Shown here: piece by piece, positions 60,660-64,000 of the stretch | Layout: each line of letters opens with the position of its first letter | How positions within the stretch are numbered: position 1 is the first letter of the stretch | Made by a program: the position numbers and the translations under genes | Source of the DNA: Sipunculus nudus | Lineage: Eukaryota; Annelida; Sipuncula; Golfingiida; Sipunculidae | DNA: 64,000 nt | Direction of reading: 5' to 3' | Assembly: GCA_026874595.1 (NCBI GenBank) | Contig: JAPPUL010000081.1 | Coordinates: forward strand, 1,130,501 to 1,194,500 | Notes under the pieces: model-generated | Seen by the model: the letters and a program-made list of their open reading frames with translations, nothing else | Told to the model about the DNA's origin: nothing | The model's database searches: none

Positions 60660-61406
60660 TCAAAATAAAGATGAGTATACTCTTTTACTCTTATCATATT
60701 CACTTTGTTGTTTAAATCTTTTATAAGATTTAAGGGCATAGTTAAAATGATTCCTAGACGCCTTTTTTGCTGCAATTGGGTCTAAGTCCATAATAGCCTC
60801 AACCATATTTTTATGTTGTTTAGCCACTATATCTATAAAACCTTCTTTTCGGTAGTACTCATCAAGATATTCTGCAAGTGCACTCTCTGTCACTACAATT
60901 ATACTACGTGTAAATTGAAATAATACTATATTATGTGATGCCTCTACTATAGATAGATGAAACTTTGAATCTGCACGCAATTTGTCAATACTTCTATTAT
61001 CTTGTTTTTGTACTTTAACAACATTGTGATACATTCTCCAAATTTTGTCTCTATCTTTATCTGTTGCTTTTAATGCGGCATCATAGTTTGCAACAATCTC
61101 AAGTTCTTTACGTACCCATAAGGCATCACAGTCGGCATCAGGATAGTTTTTAAGTAAATCAATCAAAGAATTAGAAAAACCTCCATCAAGTGATTTTGTT
61201 ACAAATGTTCCTCGCCCTTGGTATACTTCTATCAATCCTTTTGATACTAATTTTTGCATAGCTTCTCGTAAGGATGAGCGAGAAACTTTTATTTTTTGGG
61301 CTAATTGTCTTTCTGTTGGCAGCTTCTCTCCCGGTTCAAAAGTTCCATCTATAATCATTTGTTCTATTTGTTGTGCAATTTGATCTGATATTTTAATTTT
61401 ATTCAT
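60660..61406 (-). CDS. GntR-family (FadR/PdhR-type) transcriptional regulator
   Basis: About 248 residues from ATG 61406 (MNKIKISDQIAQQIEQMI). Starts at 61415 or 61433 are possible in frame, but a TATAAT at 61422-61427 on this strand argues for the inner start. The winged helix (residues 10-75) has GEKLPTERQLAQKIKVSRSS followed by LREAMQKL. The C-terminal FCD domain includes RADSKFHLSIVEASHN. It stands divergent to the TRAP locus and probably regulates it in response to an organic acid. The gene is intact although its neighbour is decayed. Confidence 0.88.
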   Translation of the reverse strand: MNKIKISDQIAQQIEQMIIDGTFEPGEKLPTERQLAQKIKVSRSSLREAMQKLVSKGLIEVYQGRGTFVTKSLDGGFSNSLIDLLKNYPDADCDALWVRKELEIVANYDAALKATDKDRDKIWRMYHNVVKVQKQDNRSIDKLRADSKFHLSIVEASHNIVLFQFTRSIIVVTESALAEYLDEYYRKEGFIDIVAKQHKNMVEAIMDLDPIAAKKASRNHFNYALKSYKRFKQQSEYDKSKRVYSSLF

Positions 61407-61442
61407 GATACCCATATTAAAAATTATACTCATATTAAGAAT

Positions 61443-61453
61443 TGGTCATACCA
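61443..61453. promoter_or_regulatory. Candidate operator for the GntR-type regulator
   Basis: TGGTcatACCA is a perfect 4-bp inverted repeat with a 3-bp spacer, matching the TGGTnnnACCA core bound by PdhR/FadR-subfamily regulators. It lies in the divergent promoter region and just upstream of a TATAAT on the minus strand, so binding could block the regulator gene's own promoter. Confidence 0.6.
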
Positions 61454-61620
61454 TTATACTATTTTAACTTAAGTAAAAAATGTTTTTTATGCTTATATAA
61501 TTTTTTATGCTTATATGATAATGCTAGATTTGATAACTAAATATATTAAAAATATAGAACATATCTTTATACCAATTCTTAGATTTGTTTTATATTAATT
61601 TATTTTTTTGGAGAATGATT

Positions 61621-62681
61621 ATGAAGAAAAAAAATACTTAATGGGCTACTTATATTAGGAGCTACATTGCTTTTAAGCATGCCATCGTATTCAATTGACC
61701 GGGTACGTTGGAAAATGCCTGTTGCGTTTAAATCTAGTTTACCGGCGCTTGGGACACCTTCAAAATATGCAACACAACAGTTAAATAAGATAAGTGGTGG
61801 TAAGGTTAGGATTAGGATTTATGAACCCAAAAAACTACTTCCTCCATTTGAGATACTGGGTGCGGTAAGTAATAATAAAGTAAGTGCAGGCTATACATGG
61901 ATAGGTTATGATGCAGGGACAGTTCCAGCACTACCTTTATTTGCAGCAGTTCCGTTTGGACTTAAGCCTTGGGCATTTACAGCGTGGTATTATGAAGGGG
62001 GAGGACATGATATGTTACAAAGAGTATATGCAAATAAAGGTTATAAAGTACATGCTGAACTTTGTGGTATTATAGGGCCTGAGACTGCGGGTTGGTATAA
62101 AAAGCCAATAAAGAGCCTTCGGGACTATAAAGGTTTAAAGATACGTTTTGCAGGACTTGGCGGTAAAGTCATAGAAAAATTAGGAGCCTCTGTAAGCGTA
62201 TTGCCTGGTGGAGAAATCTTTCAAGCTTTAGAAAAAGGGACAATAGACGCAACAGAGTTTTCCTTGCCGATAATAGATCAATTACTAGGTTTTAATAAAG
62301 TGGTTAAATATAACTTATTTCCCGGATGGCATCAACCGTTTACGGCATCCTATATGCTTATAAATAAAGGCAAATATAATAGACTTGGTGATGATACTAA
62401 AGCTTTAATTCGTAATGTTTGTATGGCAGCGACATTAAAAGGACTAAACGAGAGTGAATATCAGCAAGGAGCGGTTATGGCAGGTTTTAAAAAGAAAGGG
62501 ATAATTGCAAGGAAATTACCTAAGAATATTTTGCGCAAATTAAAAGACATAACAGAAGAAAGTGATAGCAGAAGAGACAAGAAAGGACTCTGATTTTAAA
62601 AGAGTTTATGAGAGTCAGAAAAAATTCTTTAAAACCTATAGTCTTTGGGAAGATTTTGCCTATTTGCCACCTGATTTATAA
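61621..62681 (+). pseudogene. dctP: TRAP transporter substrate-binding protein DctP, frameshifted
   Basis: A good ribosome binding site (ggaga) precedes ATG 61621. The signal peptide is broken after five codons, where a run of eight A is one base too long. In the next frame it continues LLILGATLLLSMPSYSID and then a complete DctP body (SAGYTWIGYDAGTVPALPLF, GWYKKPIKSLRDYKGLKIRF, GGEIFQALEKGTIDATEFS). A second shift near 62560-62580 moves the end (DFKRVYESQKKFF to a stop at 62681) into another frame. The family binds dicarboxylates or other organic acids in the periplasm. Confidence 0.85.
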
Positions 62682-62893
62682 TCGCTCTGATTTATAATCG
62701 CTTTATAGCTGTATGAGATTTGCTTATAGATCTCGTACAGCAATAAATTCTATTATTCTTTTTAGATAAGAAGTTTTTTTTATTGGGGACTATTTAAAAA
62801 GGAATGAGATTGGATGAAATATTTAGATATTTAGATATTTAGATATTGAATAGAAAAGTTATTAAATTAATAAATTCTGGGTTTAAGTAATGA

Positions 62894-63423
62894 GCAAAGA
62901 GCATTGATATAACTGAAATTCCTACTCCTGCAAAACATCTTGTTATAAAAGCGAGTAAAACAACTTCTGGTATAGATTCTGTTATTGATAAGATAGGGAA
63001 GGGAGCCTCATGGTTATGGTTATTGACGGCTTTAGTTATCATATGCAGTGTAATTTTGCGTTATATATTTGAAAGTGGTTTGGTTATGCTTGAAGAGCTG
63101 TCATGGTATTTGTATGGGATTTGTTGGTTGATTGGTCTTAGTTTTTGCCTTTATAGATGATAGTCATGTACGTGTTGGGATACTATATGAAAACTTTTCG
63201 AATAAGAAAAAGCTATGGCTTGAAATTATAGGGAGTGTAATTTTATTGTTACCGTTTTTATCGATAGTTTTGCTTGATTCCAATACCATATTTTCTAGAT
63301 TCCTATGTATCTAGCGAGCGCTCAGTATCTCCTGGAGGTCTTCCTTATAGATGGCTAGTTAAATTATTTTATCCCGCTATCGTTCTTTTTATTATTTGTA
63401 GCGGCGTTATCAAGGCTTTATAA
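62894..63423 (+). pseudogene. dctQ: TRAP transporter small permease DctQ, frameshifted and without a start
   Basis: DctQ sequence is recognisable in three frames: KGASWLWLLTALVIICSVIL with EELSWYLYGICWLIGL, then AFIDDSHVRVGILYENFSNK in the next frame after a T-run, then SERSVSPGGLPYRWLVKLF in a third. No start codon remains for the first segment. The region just upstream has reiterated tagatattta at 62819-62845. Membrane partner of DctM. Confidence 0.8.
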
Positions 63424-63469
63424 ATGCCTCTACACACTAAATGACAAGGTCAAACGGGGAGAAATAAGA

Positions 63470-64000
63470 ATGGGTCTTGAAGAAATCATGGTCATAGCCA
63501 TGTTCTTAACTTTTATACTACTACTCTTAAGTGGCTATCCTGTAGCCTGGGTGCTGGCTGGAACTGCAGTTATTTTTGCAACTATAGGTCATATTCTGGT
63601 TGAGGGGTTTGGCAGTGAACTATGGTTTGCGTGGAATAGTAGTATAGAACTTGTTCCAGAACGCTTATGGGGCATTATAAACAAAGAAACATTAATTGCA
63701 CTGCCAATGTTTATTCTTATGGGAATAATTACTTAACAACTCAGGTATTGTTGAAAAGCTAATGGATAATGCAGTTAAATTGTTTGGGGAATATAAGAGG
63801 GGGCTATGCTGTTACAGTTATATTCATAGGAGTTTTACTAGCAGCATCAACAGGGATTGTTGGGGCTTCTGTTGTGTTATTAGGAATGCTAGCCTTACCA
63901 ATAATGTTAAAGAATGGTTATAGCAAAACTTTATCCGTATGGAACTACTTGTTCAGCCGCAACATTAGGTATACTAATACCACCGTCTATTATGTTGGTA
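63470..64000 (+). pseudogene. dctM: TRAP transporter large permease DctM, frameshifted, 3' end outside window
   Basis: Starts normally (MGLEEIMVIAMFLTFILLLL) after ggggaga. Frame changes occur near 63735 (LNNSGIVEKLMDNAVKLFG continues in another frame), near 63800 (RGGYAVTVIFIGVLLAASTG) and near 63925 (GTTCSAATLGILIPPSIML). All DctM landmarks are still recognisable, so the decay is recent or the frameshifts are technical. Confidence 0.82.

Overview
This window is a chromosomal segment from an AT-rich, Gram-negative-type bacterium. It carries predicted outer-membrane-style lipoproteins, a periplasmic DsbD, two peptidoglycan amidases and sigma-54 regulation. The order of the ribosomal cluster, the missing adk/map between secY and infA, the zinc-type S14 and the N-terminus of RpoA (HRNLLKDFKKPNRISFEHD) look most like spirochaetes. 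That is a family-resemblance judgement, not a database result. rpsD inside the alpha operon is less typical of well-known spirochaetes, so the lineage stays tentative.

Layout. 1-11.2 kb, mostly minus strand: a truncated Cache-type sensor, a cell-wall amidase, DsbD, and a three-gene molybdoenzyme that fits cytoplasmic quinone-linked sulfite dehydrogenase SoeABC best, preceded by a degenerate cyclase-like protein. 11.5-15.7 kb, plus strand: an AI-2E/PerM-family membrane protein, a Bax-inhibitor-family protein, an SH3/TPR lipoprotein and a small hypothetical. 16.0-36.7 kb, plus strand: an uninterrupted str-S10-spc-alpha cluster (rpsL to rplQ), followed by a sirtuin. 37.8-46.4 kb, minus strand: groEL, ilvD, a CorC/CNNM-type protein, an MFS transporter and a sigma-54 activator. 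46.8-60.2 kb: hom, several lineage-specific exported proteins, a MerR regulator, a FetAB-type ABC system, a PGRP-type amidase, a radical SAM protein, a DsrE2-like sulfur protein and a DUF2301-like membrane protein. 60.6-64 kb: a GntR/FadR-type regulator divergent from a TRAP transporter locus (dctPQM-like) that is full of frameshifts.

The genes fit a sulfur-oxidising or sulfur-cycling lifestyle (SoeABC, DsrE2-like, DsbD) with amino-acid biosynthesis (IlvD, Hom). Whether sulfite oxidation really runs is inferred from subunit architecture.

The most unusual property is instability of simple sequence. There is a 20-copy 9-bp minisatellite between rpsL and rpsG, a 17-copy 13-bp minisatellite between fetA and fetB, and short tandem duplications in many intergenic spacers. 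Charged low-complexity extensions or insertions occur in ribosomal proteins L4, S17, L5, L6 and L17. Single-base frameshifts lie in homopolymers in groEL, the MFS gene and dctP. Two partial gene duplications lie next to their parents. Base-composition strand asymmetry reverses near 14-15.5 kb, near 36-37.7 kb and near 61.6 kb, and this tracks position rather than gene orientation.
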